DNA of 64,000 nt from CAZAFL01 sp964484465. GTDB taxonomy: Bacteria; Bacteroidota; Ignavibacteria; UBA10030; SZUA-254. The notes under the pieces are model-generated. The model searched no databases and was not told where the DNA came from. It was given only the letters and a program-made list of their open reading frames with translations. The position numbers and the translations under genes are program-made. The stretch lies in assembly GCA_964484465.1 (NCBI GenBank), contig CAZAFL010000005.1:1-64000 (forward strand), in the 5' to 3' direction. Below are positions 8,468-18,382 of the stretch, in pieces. Positions within the stretch are counted from its first letter, which is position 1. Each line of letters begins with the position of its first letter.

Positions 8468-11400
8468 ATGAAAGCTTTACTCATTGTGTACGCAACTATA
8501 TTGTTGCTCACATTTTGTGTAAGGGAGATAGCAACGTCACAAATAGCGACACACGTTGTTATCAGTGAAGTTTACGGAGGCGGAGGCAATAGCGGTTCGA
8601 CATACAAGAATGATTTTGTTGAATTGTATAATCCAACTGCCTCTCCGGTTGTCATTTCCAATTGGTCAATTCAGTATGCAACTGCCGCGGGATCATTTGG
8701 CAGCGGCGCATCAAAGAAAACTATTTTCTCGGGGACAATTTCTGCGCACGGTTTTTTCCTTGTCCAGGAAGCACAAGGCTCGGGCGGAACAACAAATTTA
8801 CCGACGCCGGATGCATCAGGCACTATTACGCTGAGCGCCGCGGACGGCAAGGTCGCCCTAGCTAACGATACAGTAGTAGTCACAGGGCAGGCAGCATCAA
8901 ATGTTGTAGATTTTGTCGGGTATGGCACTGCAAGTCTGTTTGAAGGAGCGGGAGCAGTCGGTTCCTTGAGTAATACAACGAGTGCAGAACGGAAAGCGCA
9001 ATCGACTTCCACTGCATCTTCTATGGCATCCGGCGGGACTGATGTTACCAACGGTAACGGCTGGGACAGCGACGACAATGCCGGTGATTTTGTTATCCAG
9101 TCCACTCAGGTGCCACAAAATAGCCTGTCATCACTTGAAATTCCACCTGCCATTGCAAATGCACCGCCTGTTATATCCTCTATCACACGATCTCCATTTG
9201 TTGCTGAGGTCGGAGGAGTTGATACTGTTTTTGCTTCGGTTGCGGATAACGACGGGTTAGTAGTAATCGTCCGGCTTCACATCAGAGTCAATGGAGGTGC
9301 GTATGATTCCAGCATGACTATGACATTGCTTTCCGGGACACAATACAGGGGTATCATTTCTTCAACAAAACATACAGCATCCAGCAACCTGATTGAATAC
9401 TTTATTTCTGCAATTGACGATTCATCGAAGTACGCGTCGAGCAGCGCGTCGCTGAGGGGATATTTTGTGGGAGATACAAGGATCGATTCTATCAAGAATC
9501 ATCCTCTTGGTTCAATCGCAGGTTACGGTGCCCGTGTTAACGGGGCGATCAATGTAAGGACAAATATGTTTGTCAACGGACAGGGGTATATCCAAAACAG
9601 TACAGGAGGATTGCAGTTGTTTGCCACAGGCGGTTTGCCCGTCCTGCAGGCCGGCCGTAATGCAAAAGCTCAGGGGAGTATTATCAACTTCCAGGGAGCA
9701 TATGAACTCGGAATGCCGAATTTTTCCTTCATTGACACGGCGTTGGGGACGTCGCTCGTATCACCTGTTGTTGTTTCACTGCCAATTTCCGAATCTTCTT
9801 CCAATCTCAACGAAGGGCGGCTTGTAAAAATTATCGGCTTGAGCACTGCGGCAACAGGAACGTTTGCTGCAGGAACAAATTACAGTTATCATGAAGCTGA
9901 TTCCGATACGATCACCGTCCGTGTTGAAAGCAACGCGAATCTTAATTCGTTGCCAGGCAGGACAATTCCGACTGTTCCGGTTGATGCTGTTGGTATTCTT
10001 TCTTTTTCGAACACGTTTCTCCGCCTAAAACCCCGAAGTGCAGTGGATATGGGATTCGACCCTGCGGATGGCTCGGGAACAGCTGATATTGTACCCACTT
10101 CCCGGTTCCAAAACACACCCGCAGTAAGTGAAACCCTCACTGTGGCCGGTGATGGTATAGATACAATAGCAGGACTTAGCATAACCATTCCTTCGGCATG
10201 GACATGGGGAGATACAACTGGTAAAACATTGAGCGGGTCCGGTCTTACCTTCGCTTCAAGGCAAGTGACGGGAAATGGAACAGCAGGGAATCCGTATGTT
10301 ATTACAATTTACAGCGCCAAGATAACAAATCTTAATATTGGAAGGATTATTATCTCCGGCCTGACAACTCCGTCGGCATTAGGGTCGACAACATTCGTTG
10401 TAAAATCACGAGGAACTTCAGGCAGTCTCGCGAATATAATAAATTCGCCGTCAGTGAGTATTGTTTCTGCATTTGAAGCAACGACCAGTGGCGCATGGAA
10501 CGACCCAGCAACATGGTCCGGCAGTGCAGTCCCCGATTCCGGTGATGATGTTTCGTTCACCACACTCTATGTTACAGTAACTGTAGACAGTCCGGGTGCA
10601 ACATGCCATAACCTTACCATGATCGGTTCAGGAAACGGCTCGAATTCCGGACCTCAGCTTCGTTTTGAAAATTCAGGGTTACGGAAACTGACCGTGTTCG
10701 GTAATGTATCAATATCAACACTTCCGGGAGGGCTGGGTGGGGGCGGGGGTGATAGAGGAGGGAGACCTCAATTGACATCGAACGGAAATCCGTCCGCTAT
10801 GCTGGTCATCAAACATAATCTGACAACGACTGTCGGCAATAATTCAGCCAATGGTAATTCAGGATTAAACATGAATGAAGGAAAGGTCACGTTGACCGGA
10901 AATACTACCGATAGCGTCAAAAACGGTGCAAGTTTTCGACTCGGGGATTTAGAAGTAGGGGACGGAAACCAGGCAAAAACCGTGGTTTGGGCCCCGACGT
11001 CGAACAGCACAATGTATATCAGGAGTCTAACCGTAAAATCAGGCTCGAATTTCCTGATAGGAAGTGCATCGAACTTGAATGCTAATAATATCGGCAACAC
11101 CGGAAGCGAAACCGGGGCAGTTTATTTGACAGGGGGAATTATCATAGAACAAAATGCAACACTTATGACTCAACCCTCAATTGTCGGGATAAGTAGTGCC
11201 GATATCAATCTCAACGGTGGTGGAATCATCAATGACGGCACTCTTGATCTAAACGTTGATACAATTACGTCAACTTCAAGTTCGAAAAGCCTGTCGAATT
11301 CCTCCTATGCTGTTAACATCGGCGGAATAAGCGGAGGGTTTTCATCTACTCATCAGATCATCGGAGGGAACCATGTCGGACACTTCGGAAACATCGTAGT

Positions 11401-13066
11401 TGACGGAGGGGATACCCTGGAATTGTTACAGGAAATAGCAATTCCTCTGAACTCAAAGCTGGTTCTCGATGGGACGCTCATAGAAAATGATCAATCGACC
11501 GTGGTGGGAAGCGTTCAGGCAACACGGTTTGTGAGCCAATCACACAACGAAACATTTGGCGGAATCGGTTTATTAATGAATGCCTCAGGAGGAATCCCGG
11601 GGACGACTACGGTAACCCGCGTGACAGGGATCGGTTTGTCTGGCGGGAGTAATTCCTCCATACGGCGATACTTTGATATTCAACCGACGTCAAACAATGG
11701 CTTAGATGCCACGCTTGATTTCTATTATCATCAGAAGGACCTTGCAGGACAACACCCCGTGACACTTTCGTTGTGGAAGTCAACCGATGCGGGGAATTCC
11801 TGGGCAAAGCAGGGAGGAGTTGTTGATACTTCATTTCATAAAATACATCTATCGGGCATCAACGACTTTTCAAGATGGACAGCTTCTGATTCATCGCATG
11901 CGCTGAACAGCGTTACACAATCGTATCCGGTCAAGGCACGATGGAACATGATTTCAGTGCCGATGCACGCAGAAAGTGATTCTGTTAAAAAGATATTTCC
12001 GACTTCCATTTCTCCGGCATATACATATAACCATGGGTACCAGCAGGCTGACATTCTGCGTCATGGCGTAGGGTACTGGCTAAAATTTCCTTCGGCACAA
12101 TCTGTAACGTTATATGGGAATGCACTCACTCTCGACACAATCGATCTTGCGGCAGGATGGAATATGATTGGTTCGTTAAGCGATTCTATCGATGAAGAGT
12201 CGGTAACTCGCATTCCTTCTACGATGATGTTGTCTCCTTTGTATGAATACAATAACGGATATGTTGCCACCACTGTGTTTGAACCTGCGAAAGGATACTG
12301 GCTCAAGGCGGGCGTCAGCGGGAAAATTATTCTCGGAGGTTTTACTGCGTCACAAAAACATAAAACCAATGCCGTCCTGACAGACGGTTTGAACTCCTTG
12401 ATTATTGCCGATCAACATGGGTTCAGCAGGACGTTATACTTTGGCGAAGATTATCAGGAGCGGGGAGATCATTCACTGGATGAACTTCCTCCGTTGCCGC
12501 CGGAAGGTATGTTCGATGTACGATTTCAATCTCAAAGGTCTACAGAAATATATTCCGGACCGGCAGATCACGAGGTATCGTTTCCGATTCAAATCCAGAC
12601 ATCTGCATTTCCCGTTACTGTCGAGTGGAAAATTTCAGCGAACGGTAACAATTCGTTCGTGCTGGAGGAAGTTCAGAAAGGAAATACTATACACCGGCGT
12701 TCAATCGATGGGTATGGTATGTGGAGAATTGATGATCCGAAAATAAAAGAGATCGTCCTCTCGGTTGTGCCGAAAAAAACTCACCCCATCGAATTTCACA
12801 TCAGCGAGAATTTTCCAAATCCGTTTAATCCGTCAACAAGGTTTATTCTTTCTGTTCCGGAAATGGCTGTTGTGCGTGTCGCTATTTATGACATCCTCGG
12901 AAGAAAGGTGAAAATGTTTAATCAGGCCGACGTGGAGTCAGGATACCACATACTAGAATGGGACGGAACGAATGATGAGGGTAAAGTCGTTGAGAGCGGC
13001 ATGTATTTTGTCCGTGTCAGTGATGGAAGCCGTCAAATTGTTAAGAAAATAACGTTCCTGAAGTGA
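8468..13066 (+). CDS. Large T9SS cargo protein: lamin-tail domain, OB-like domain, beta-helix region
   Basis: The 1532-residue protein has a signal peptide (1-25, cleavage near ATSQ). A lamin-tail (LTD) domain follows at ~27-150 (VVISEVYGGGG, DFVELYNPT, VVISNWSIQYA), a fold often fused to secreted nucleases and surface proteins. Next come an Ig-like segment, an OB-like domain (~345-510; INVRTNMFVNGQGYIQ), and a long Asn/Gly/Thr-rich stretch (~680-1010) like a right-handed beta-helix. A two-part WNM/GYW module lies at ~1158-1380 and the sorting domain at ~1448-1532 (NFPNPFNPST, ending ITFLK). No nuclease catalytic domain is present despite the LTD-OB pairing common in nucleases. GGGAGGG precedes the ATG by ~8 bp as the ribosome site. 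Confidence 0.82.
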   Translation: MKALLIVYATILLLTFCVREIATSQIATHVVISEVYGGGGNSGSTYKNDFVELYNPTASPVVISNWSIQYATAAGSFGSGASKKTIFSGTISAHGFFLVQEAQGSGGTTNLPTPDASGTITLSAADGKVALANDTVVVTGQAASNVVDFVGYGTASLFEGAGAVGSLSNTTSAERKAQSTSTASSMASGGTDVTNGNGWDSDDNAGDFVIQSTQVPQNSLSSLEIPPAIANAPPVISSITRSPFVAEVGGVDTVFASVADNDGLVVIVRLHIRVNGGAYDSSMTMTLLSGTQYRGIISSTKHTASSNLIEYFISAIDDSSKYASSSASLRGYFVGDTRIDSIKNHPLGSIAGYGARVNGAINVRTNMFVNGQGYIQNSTGGLQLFATGGLPVLQAGRNAKAQGSIINFQGAYELGMPNFSFIDTALGTSLVSPVVVSLPISESSSNLNEGRLVKIIGLSTAATGTFAAGTNYSYHEADSDTITVRVESNANLNSLPGRTIPTVPVDAVGILSFSNTFLRLKPRSAVDMGFDPADGSGTADIVPTSRFQNTPAVSETLTVAGDGIDTIAGLSITIPSAWTWGDTTGKTLSGSGLTFASRQVTGNGTAGNPYVITIYSAKITNLNIGRIIISGLTTPSALGSTTFVVKSRGTSGSLANIINSPSVSIVSAFEATTSGAWNDPATWSGSAVPDSGDDVSFTTLYVTVTVDSPGATCHNLTMIGSGNGSNSGPQLRFENSGLRKLTVFGNVSISTLPGGLGGGGGDRGGRPQLTSNGNPSAMLVIKHNLTTTVGNNSANGNSGLNMNEGKVTLTGNTTDSVKNGASFRLGDLEVGDGNQAKTVVWAPTSNSTMYIRSLTVKSGSNFLIGSASNLNANNIGNTGSETGAVYLTGGIIIEQNATLMTQPSIVGISSADINLNGGGIINDGTLDLNVDTITSTSSSKSLSNSSYAVNIGGISGGFSSTHQIIGGNHVGHFGNIVVDGGDTLELLQEIAIPLNSKLVLDGTLIENDQSTVVGSVQATRFVSQSHNETFGGIGLLMNASGGIPGTTTVTRVTGIGLSGGSNSSIRRYFDIQPTSNNGLDATLDFYYHQKDLAGQHPVTLSLWKSTDAGNSWAKQGGVVDTSFHKIHLSGINDFSRWTASDSSHALNSVTQSYPVKARWNMISVPMHAESDSVKKIFPTSISPAYTYNHGYQQADILRHGVGYWLKFPSAQSVTLYGNALTLDTIDLAAGWNMIGSLSDSIDEESVTRIPSTMMLSPLYEYNNGYVATTVFEPAKGYWLKAGVSGKIILGGFTASQKHKTNAVLTDGLNSLIIADQHGFSRTLYFGEDYQERGDHSLDELPPLPPEGMFDVRFQSQRSTEIYSGPADHEVSFPIQIQTSAFPVTVEWKISANGNNSFVLEEVQKGNTIHRRSIDGYGMWRIDDPKIKEIVLSVVPKKTHPIEFHISENFPNPFNPSTRFILSVPEMAVVRVAIYDILGRKVKMFNQADVESGYHILEWDGTNDEGKVVESGMYFVRVSDGSRQIVKKITFLK
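10726..10749 (+). other. G-quadruplex-forming motif inside the lamin-tail gene
   Basis: Five G-runs of 3-5 bases are separated by 1-2 bases on the coding strand, so both the non-template DNA strand and the mRNA could fold into a quadruplex. It encodes a glycine-rich turn (GGLGGGGG). Folding is inferred. Confidence 0.6.
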
Positions 13067-13075
13067 AATCTCTTG

Positions 13076-13115
13076 CGGGCTCTACGGAAATGCAACCGTA
13101 GAGCCCGTTATATTA
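13076..13115 (+). terminator. Hairpin terminator of the lamin-tail gene
   Basis: A perfect 12-bp inverted repeat (CGGGCTCTACGG at 13076-13087, CCGTAGAGCCCG at 13096-13107) with an 8-base loop starts 9 bp after the stop codon. The downstream tract TTATATTA is a weak U-run. Confidence 0.8.
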
Positions 13116-13295
13116 CCTTCCTTTCCACTTTCCCTTTGACATCCATTTAGTCATCGCATCTACGGCAAAGAACCGCTACAAACTGTATTATAGGAACATT
13201 AGATGGAAGTTCGGAATAGACCATAGGTTCAAAAAAATTGCGTAAAATAGCGTTCTCTTGCGAACATTTTTTTGAGAAAATGGTCTCATAAAGCA

Positions 13296-13324
13296 TTGCA
13301 ACTCACAAAACAAAATATTATACT
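13296..13324 (+). promoter_or_regulatory. Sigma-70-like promoter for the SdrD-B-like protein gene
   Basis: TTGCAA, 17 bp, TATACT, in an AT-rich tract. It would give a ~250-nt leader before the ATG at 13581. Confidence 0.5.
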
Positions 13325-13580
13325 AAAGAGACTGGATAGGTTAACACCGCTTTGTTTATACCGGTGGAGTAAGTGTTCGCCTGAACTACTATATTCATCA
13401 AGAGAATATACTTACTGATGAGGTGATGCTTCACGGCGATAGGGAACTTTTCCAGTAGAATAATTTCCCTTCTGCAGGTCGGGCGACAGGTACGCGGCCG
13501 TAGCATGTAATTATGTAATTTCTTGATTGAGGAATCAATCTGACAATTTTTCCAACACGAACATTTTGGGGGAATATTGC

Positions 13581-16500
13581 ATGAAAGTTCGATATCATGT
13601 GTTCCTGATTTCATCCTTACTTATTCTGATTAGCTTTCTTGCAGGAAGTGCACAAACGAAAAAACCCAATGTGAATCTACCTGCTCTTCCAAGTGCAAAG
13701 TTTTCTCCACTCGAATTACCCCAAGCTCCAAATACGCCATCGACTGAAGTTGAGGAGGAGGGACATCCGGACCTGCTCTCGAATATTTCTGCTGAAGAGT
13801 TAAAGAGGTTGAAGAACATTCAGCTTCCCCCCATGATTGACGAGCATACCACCATCGATAGGTCTGTTGGCAGGACTCCTCAATCGAAGGTCTTAGCGCC
13901 TGCACTCGGAACGAATTTTGCTGGGATTGTTCACACGGGCTTCATCCCCCCTGATGATAATCTTACTGTCGGTCCAACTCATATTCTTGAAGCGGTCAAC
14001 TCCCGTCTCGTCGGATATACTAAATCGGGAAGTCAGGTTTTCAGTGCAACATTCGCCGATTGGTTCGCAAACGTTCAACGTAATCCGAGTGCATTGTCTG
14101 ACCCAAGACTGTTGTATGACTTGGGAAGTCAACGTTTTATTATCGTCATGATTGATTTTAGTGCCAGCCCCAGATATCTGATTTCTGTCTCAACGACCAG
14201 CAGTGCGACCGGTACGTGGATAAATTATAGTCTTGATGCCGACAATGGCACCGGCACATGGGCTGATTATCCTTGTATTGGCGTTGACAGCAATGCAGTT
14301 TATATCGGCTCGAATAATTTTAATGCTTCGGATAATACTTTTGGGTTTAACAGGATAAGGATTTTAAGAAAAGATTCGTTGTACAGCGCACACCAGCTTC
14401 CGTACCTCGAAGTTCTTCCGGGGGGTTTTACACAACAGCCAGCGTTTACCGTGGGTTCGTCCCCGACAATCTATGTGTTGACAAAGTCCAACGGTACGGG
14501 TTCATCAATTACCCTGGGGACGATCACAAACCCTCTCACCTCACCTGCGTATGCTGTTCAGGCAAATGTGAGTGTTCGAGCATTCGGAATTGCCCCCGAT
14601 GCCGTTCAACCGAGCGGAGTTACTCCAATTAACAATCTTGACGGCAGACTCGGATCCACGGTCATTTATCGTAACGGATTTGTTTATCTTGTGTTTGGAG
14701 AACCTGCGAACTTTGGCAGTGGTACGGTGGCTGCGATGCGATATGTAAAAATCAATACGACGACAAATACAGCAGTTATCGATGAGACCTTTGGCGCCGA
14801 TGGGATTTACTATATCTATCCTTCGGTTACAGTTGATGGTTCTGGAAACGCTTATTTTACTTTTTCACGGTCAAGTACATCAGAGTTTGTAAGTGCCCAT
14901 TTTACCGGCCGAAACGCCGTCAACGCCAGCATACAATCGAGTTCAACCCTCATGGGGGGGGCCGCTACATATTCTGCAATTGATGGTCAAAACCGTAACA
15001 GATGGGGGGATTATACAGGTGTAGCAATGGATCCCGCCGACGGAAAGACAGCGTGGTTTGTGGGAGAGTATGCTTCAAGTCAGAATCAATGGTCGACATG
15101 GATTGGCTCTACCACATTCGCCCAGAATTCAATTTCCGGAAAAGTGTACCATGACAGTGATCAGGATGTTCACACTTCATCAGACCGCCATCTTTTGCCG
15201 GGGTGGGGTGTCTTCCTGTATCAAAACTCAGTTCTCGTGGAGAGCACTGCTACTAACGCTTCCGGTCAATATACATTCGATAGTTTAGCCAGTGGAACGT
15301 ATACGATAATTGCTGGTCTACAACCCGGGGATTCCCACGTCGATGTGATTCCAGGAAACGGCACGGCGACTGAAACTCGACTCAACAATTTCACGATTCA
15401 GGTGACAGTTTCAACAGCCCAAACATCAATCAATAACAACCTTCTTGTGTATGTCAATAGGGTGGTCAGCGGGATAAAATTTGAAGATGTCAACAACGAC
15501 ACGATCCATCAGATTGCCGAGCCGGGTGTAGCCAATTGGCGTATCCGCATTGCGCGGAACGGCTTGCCCTGGGATAGCGCGATGACAAACGGAAATGGTG
15601 AGTATCGTTTTACCGGTCTAATTAATGGCACATATACCGTGAGTGAAGCTCCACGTCCATATTGGGTACAAACGTATCCTTCATCAGGGACTCATATCTT
15701 CAACATTACCTCTTCAATCGATACGACCGGTGTCGATTTCGGGAATTTCCATTTAGGTACTATCAGCGGGGTCAAGTTCCATGACCTTAACGATAATGGT
15801 ACAAAAGATGGTGGTGAGCCGTCATTGCCAGGATGGAAAATATATTTGCATGGAACGAAGACAGACTCGACAATAACTGATGCTCTTGGCCAATACCATT
15901 TTGATTCCCTTTTTATTGGATCCTACACTGTCAGCGAAGGCTCCAAGCCAAATTGGCGACAGACGCTTCCCCCTTCTTTCGGTTCATACTCGGTTACAAT
16001 TGATTCAAGCGGAAAAGTCAAAGCGGGTAGGGATTTTGGGAATTTCAGCACCCATACAGTTATCGGCGAGAAGTTTAATGACCACAATGGTGACGGGATT
16101 CTCGACAATGGAGAAACCGGCTTATCTTCATGGTTGATATTTGCGGATGGTCCTACTCACGATTCTGCCTTCACCGACGCTCAGGGAAGATATGTTCTCG
16201 GCGGGTTGTCAACAGGAACGTATACAATCCACGAGCAAGTGAAAACCGGGTGGATGCAGACTATGCCTGCAAACCCGGATACATACCAAGTGACGTTTAC
16301 TGCAAGCGAGAGCCAGATCACCGGACGCGATTTTGGAAACTTCCGGTTGGCGTCTATCAGTGGCGTAAAATATGAAGATAAAAATAGTGATGGAATTCGT
16401 GCGCAAACCGACTCCGGTGTTTCGGGATGGAAAATGTACCTGTATCAGAACAACGTGCTGGAGGATTCCACTCTGACGGATATCAATGGTACTTACAATT

Positions 16501-18320
16501 TCCTGGGCCTTTCCGCCGGAAGCTATAAGGTGCTTGAAGAACACCGTCAACATTGGTTGCAGGTAACCCCTGATTCATCTTACTCTGTCGTGTTATCGAG
16601 CGGAGACAGCGTTGGCGGGAAGGATTTCGGTAATTTCCATCTGGGGATTATATCAGGTCACGTTTATGAAGACAGGAATACCGTGGGCGCCAATGATGGT
16701 GACCCGACTGTTCTTGTGCCATGGAAAATCATTCTTGAGCCTTCGAGTGCTCCTCCGGAAACTACAACAACGGATGAAAACGGTGCATACCAGTTTGCGG
16801 ATTTACGCCACGATACCTATACGTTGCATCAGATTCTTCCGAGTGGGTGGACAGATACGTACCGCAATGGTTCGCCCCATATTGTGTTAGTGTTGAGCGG
16901 ACTTGATACTACAGGCTTAGATTTTGGAAATTTCTATGATGTTTCCGCCCAAACGTATCGCACAGCAACATCTGAGGATTGGGCAACCGGCGGAAATCTG
17001 AATCTGCCAATCTTCAAATCGATGTCCCGAAGAGCGGACAAAGTGTTCTTTAAATTCAATCTTGGCGTTCCTGCACATGTCACGCTATCGCTTAAATTTT
17101 CGCAGAACACAAGCGGCAAAGTGTATCGCGGTAAAAGCGGACTTCCTGTCGATTCAATTTATGCCTGGACAGGCTTTAAAGAATTAAGCTTCCTGCTCCC
17201 CGGAATCGGTACTGGCGATACGATTGAGATTATCGGACAGGGAGATAAAGGCAAGAAGATCACCGTTCAGTATCAATGGCTAACATTTTCTCCTCCTCCA
17301 TTTGCAAAGATTCCTGATGATGGTTTCAAGCAGAATTTTCCAGGACTTCCGATGCCCAACCTCCATAATGCCGGGGATGAGTTGTTTCCGAAAGGGTACC
17401 ATCAGCTCTCCTCTCCATTTCCGACTGGTTTGGTTGTCGGTATCCCGCAGGGGGATAAAAAACCGCATACTGTTTTGCATAAACGCTATAGTGACGTGAA
17501 AAAATCTCTCTGGGACCGCAACATCCATTTACATACACATACAGAACGCTGTCTGGATAGATATGACGCGACCCTCGATTCTATCAAAAGACAGGTTACG
17601 GGCTTGCCCGCCGGAAAACACAACAATAGGCTGTTCGCAGAATTACTTGCATTGAAGCTCGACATTGCAGCAAGTCAGATCGGAAAATTTCCTTCAGGTT
17701 TAGGTCAGTTGGTGTATTATGACCGTTCTAATCCATCGGATCTTTTCAATCAACAATCGGTGAATAATGTCGCGACTATCGCCGATTCATTTATCACATG
17801 TCTGCCGGTGAAATTGCAAAATACTCCTTTAACCCCGTCTGACGTGTACAATGTCGTCCGGAGAATTACCTCCGCATTCAGGGGTACAATGGATACGTTT
17901 TCATTCAGCGCGAAATTTTCTGCAAGAGGAGTCCGTCCGCTGTATGAAGTTTCATACCTGCAATTCGATAGCACTGCCGTTATCCCCCCTGTTCCTCTCG
18001 GTTCGGTTGATAATGGTTATGTTCCGACTTCATTTTCATTGCATCAGAATTATCCGAATCCGTTTAACCCAACGACAACAATTGAATTTGATTTGCCGGA
18101 ACAGGCGTTTGTGACATTGACAATCTATAATGTACTGGGTCAGCAGGTCGCAACGTTATTGGATCATGAACAGATGGATGAAGGGAATCAGATGGCTCAG
18201 TTCGATGCGGGAGATTTTGCATCCGGCATTTATTTCTACCGGCTTGTCGCTGAAGGGTTTAACGATAATGGGCGTACGCAGCAGTATCATAGCGTTAAGA
18301 AAATGATGCTGATTAAATAA
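13581..18320 (+). CDS. Large T9SS cargo protein with six SdrD-B-like repeats
   Basis: The 1579-residue product starts at the ATG preceded by GGGGGA; an upstream TTG in frame has no ribosome site. After the signal peptide (cleavage near AGSAQ) comes a ~400-residue domain (~90-510) that looks like a propeller (PPDDNLTVGPTHILEAVNS). Residues ~517-1120 hold six SdrD-B-like repeats with Ca-binding-type D-N-G turns (FHDLNDNGTKDGGEP) and GTYT(V/I) strands, five closing with DFGNF. At ~1237-1470 is a domain shared with two neighbouring cargo proteins (NNRLFAELLALKLDIAAS), then the sorting domain (~1490-1579, NYPNPFNPTT to KMMLIK). SdrD-B repeats usually act as rigid stalks, so this may be a stalked surface protein. 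Confidence 0.85.
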   Translation: MKVRYHVFLISSLLILISFLAGSAQTKKPNVNLPALPSAKFSPLELPQAPNTPSTEVEEEGHPDLLSNISAEELKRLKNIQLPPMIDEHTTIDRSVGRTPQSKVLAPALGTNFAGIVHTGFIPPDDNLTVGPTHILEAVNSRLVGYTKSGSQVFSATFADWFANVQRNPSALSDPRLLYDLGSQRFIIVMIDFSASPRYLISVSTTSSATGTWINYSLDADNGTGTWADYPCIGVDSNAVYIGSNNFNASDNTFGFNRIRILRKDSLYSAHQLPYLEVLPGGFTQQPAFTVGSSPTIYVLTKSNGTGSSITLGTITNPLTSPAYAVQANVSVRAFGIAPDAVQPSGVTPINNLDGRLGSTVIYRNGFVYLVFGEPANFGSGTVAAMRYVKINTTTNTAVIDETFGADGIYYIYPSVTVDGSGNAYFTFSRSSTSEFVSAHFTGRNAVNASIQSSSTLMGGAATYSAIDGQNRNRWGDYTGVAMDPADGKTAWFVGEYASSQNQWSTWIGSTTFAQNSISGKVYHDSDQDVHTSSDRHLLPGWGVFLYQNSVLVESTATNASGQYTFDSLASGTYTIIAGLQPGDSHVDVIPGNGTATETRLNNFTIQVTVSTAQTSINNNLLVYVNRVVSGIKFEDVNNDTIHQIAEPGVANWRIRIARNGLPWDSAMTNGNGEYRFTGLINGTYTVSEAPRPYWVQTYPSSGTHIFNITSSIDTTGVDFGNFHLGTISGVKFHDLNDNGTKDGGEPSLPGWKIYLHGTKTDSTITDALGQYHFDSLFIGSYTVSEGSKPNWRQTLPPSFGSYSVTIDSSGKVKAGRDFGNFSTHTVIGEKFNDHNGDGILDNGETGLSSWLIFADGPTHDSAFTDAQGRYVLGGLSTGTYTIHEQVKTGWMQTMPANPDTYQVTFTASESQITGRDFGNFRLASISGVKYEDKNSDGIRAQTDSGVSGWKMYLYQNNVLEDSTLTDINGTYNFLGLSAGSYKVLEEHRQHWLQVTPDSSYSVVLSSGDSVGGKDFGNFHLGIISGHVYEDRNTVGANDGDPTVLVPWKIILEPSSAPPETTTTDENGAYQFADLRHDTYTLHQILPSGWTDTYRNGSPHIVLVLSGLDTTGLDFGNFYDVSAQTYRTATSEDWATGGNLNLPIFKSMSRRADKVFFKFNLGVPAHVTLSLKFSQNTSGKVYRGKSGLPVDSIYAWTGFKELSFLLPGIGTGDTIEIIGQGDKGKKITVQYQWLTFSPPPFAKIPDDGFKQNFPGLPMPNLHNAGDELFPKGYHQLSSPFPTGLVVGIPQGDKKPHTVLHKRYSDVKKSLWDRNIHLHTHTERCLDRYDATLDSIKRQVTGLPAGKHNNRLFAELLALKLDIAASQIGKFPSGLGQLVYYDRSNPSDLFNQQSVNNVATIADSFITCLPVKLQNTPLTPSDVYNVVRRITSAFRGTMDTFSFSAKFSARGVRPLYEVSYLQFDSTAVIPPVPLGSVDNGYVPTSFSLHQNYPNPFNPTTTIEFDLPEQAFVTLTIYNVLGQQVATLLDHEQMDEGNQMAQFDAGDFASGIYFYRLVAEGFNDNGRTQQYHSVKKMMLIK
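15130..16940 (+). repeat. Six tandem SdrD-B-like repeat units within one gene
   Basis: Six units of roughly 90-105 codons each begin with (V/I)SG.K(F/Y).D.N and contain a D.NGD-type loop; five end in DFGNF. They are diverged at the nucleotide level, so recent unequal crossing-over is not evident. Confidence 0.8.
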
Positions 18321-18382
18321 GCTTTTACCTGAAAGCTGTGAAGAAGCCGGTGATTTATAGTGATGGAAGCGGGTAATTCGGC

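Larger units (their letters stand above)
13067..13580 (+). other. Intergenic region with terminator, promoter and ~250-nt leader
   Basis: No coding sequence is visible. It holds a terminator for the upstream gene (13076-13115) and a sigma-70-like promoter (13296-13324). The rest is an AT-rich leader of ~250 nt before the next ATG. I could not match the leader to a known riboswitch. Confidence 0.6.

Noticed and set aside
13380..13520. Possible riboswitch in the leader
   Set aside because: I looked for c-di-GMP, cobalamin and TPP core sequences and saw none; short inverted repeats alone are not enough.
13527..13580. TTG start for the SdrD-B-like protein
   Set aside because: It would place 18 polar residues before the signal peptide and has no ribosome site, whereas ATG 13581 follows GGGGGA.
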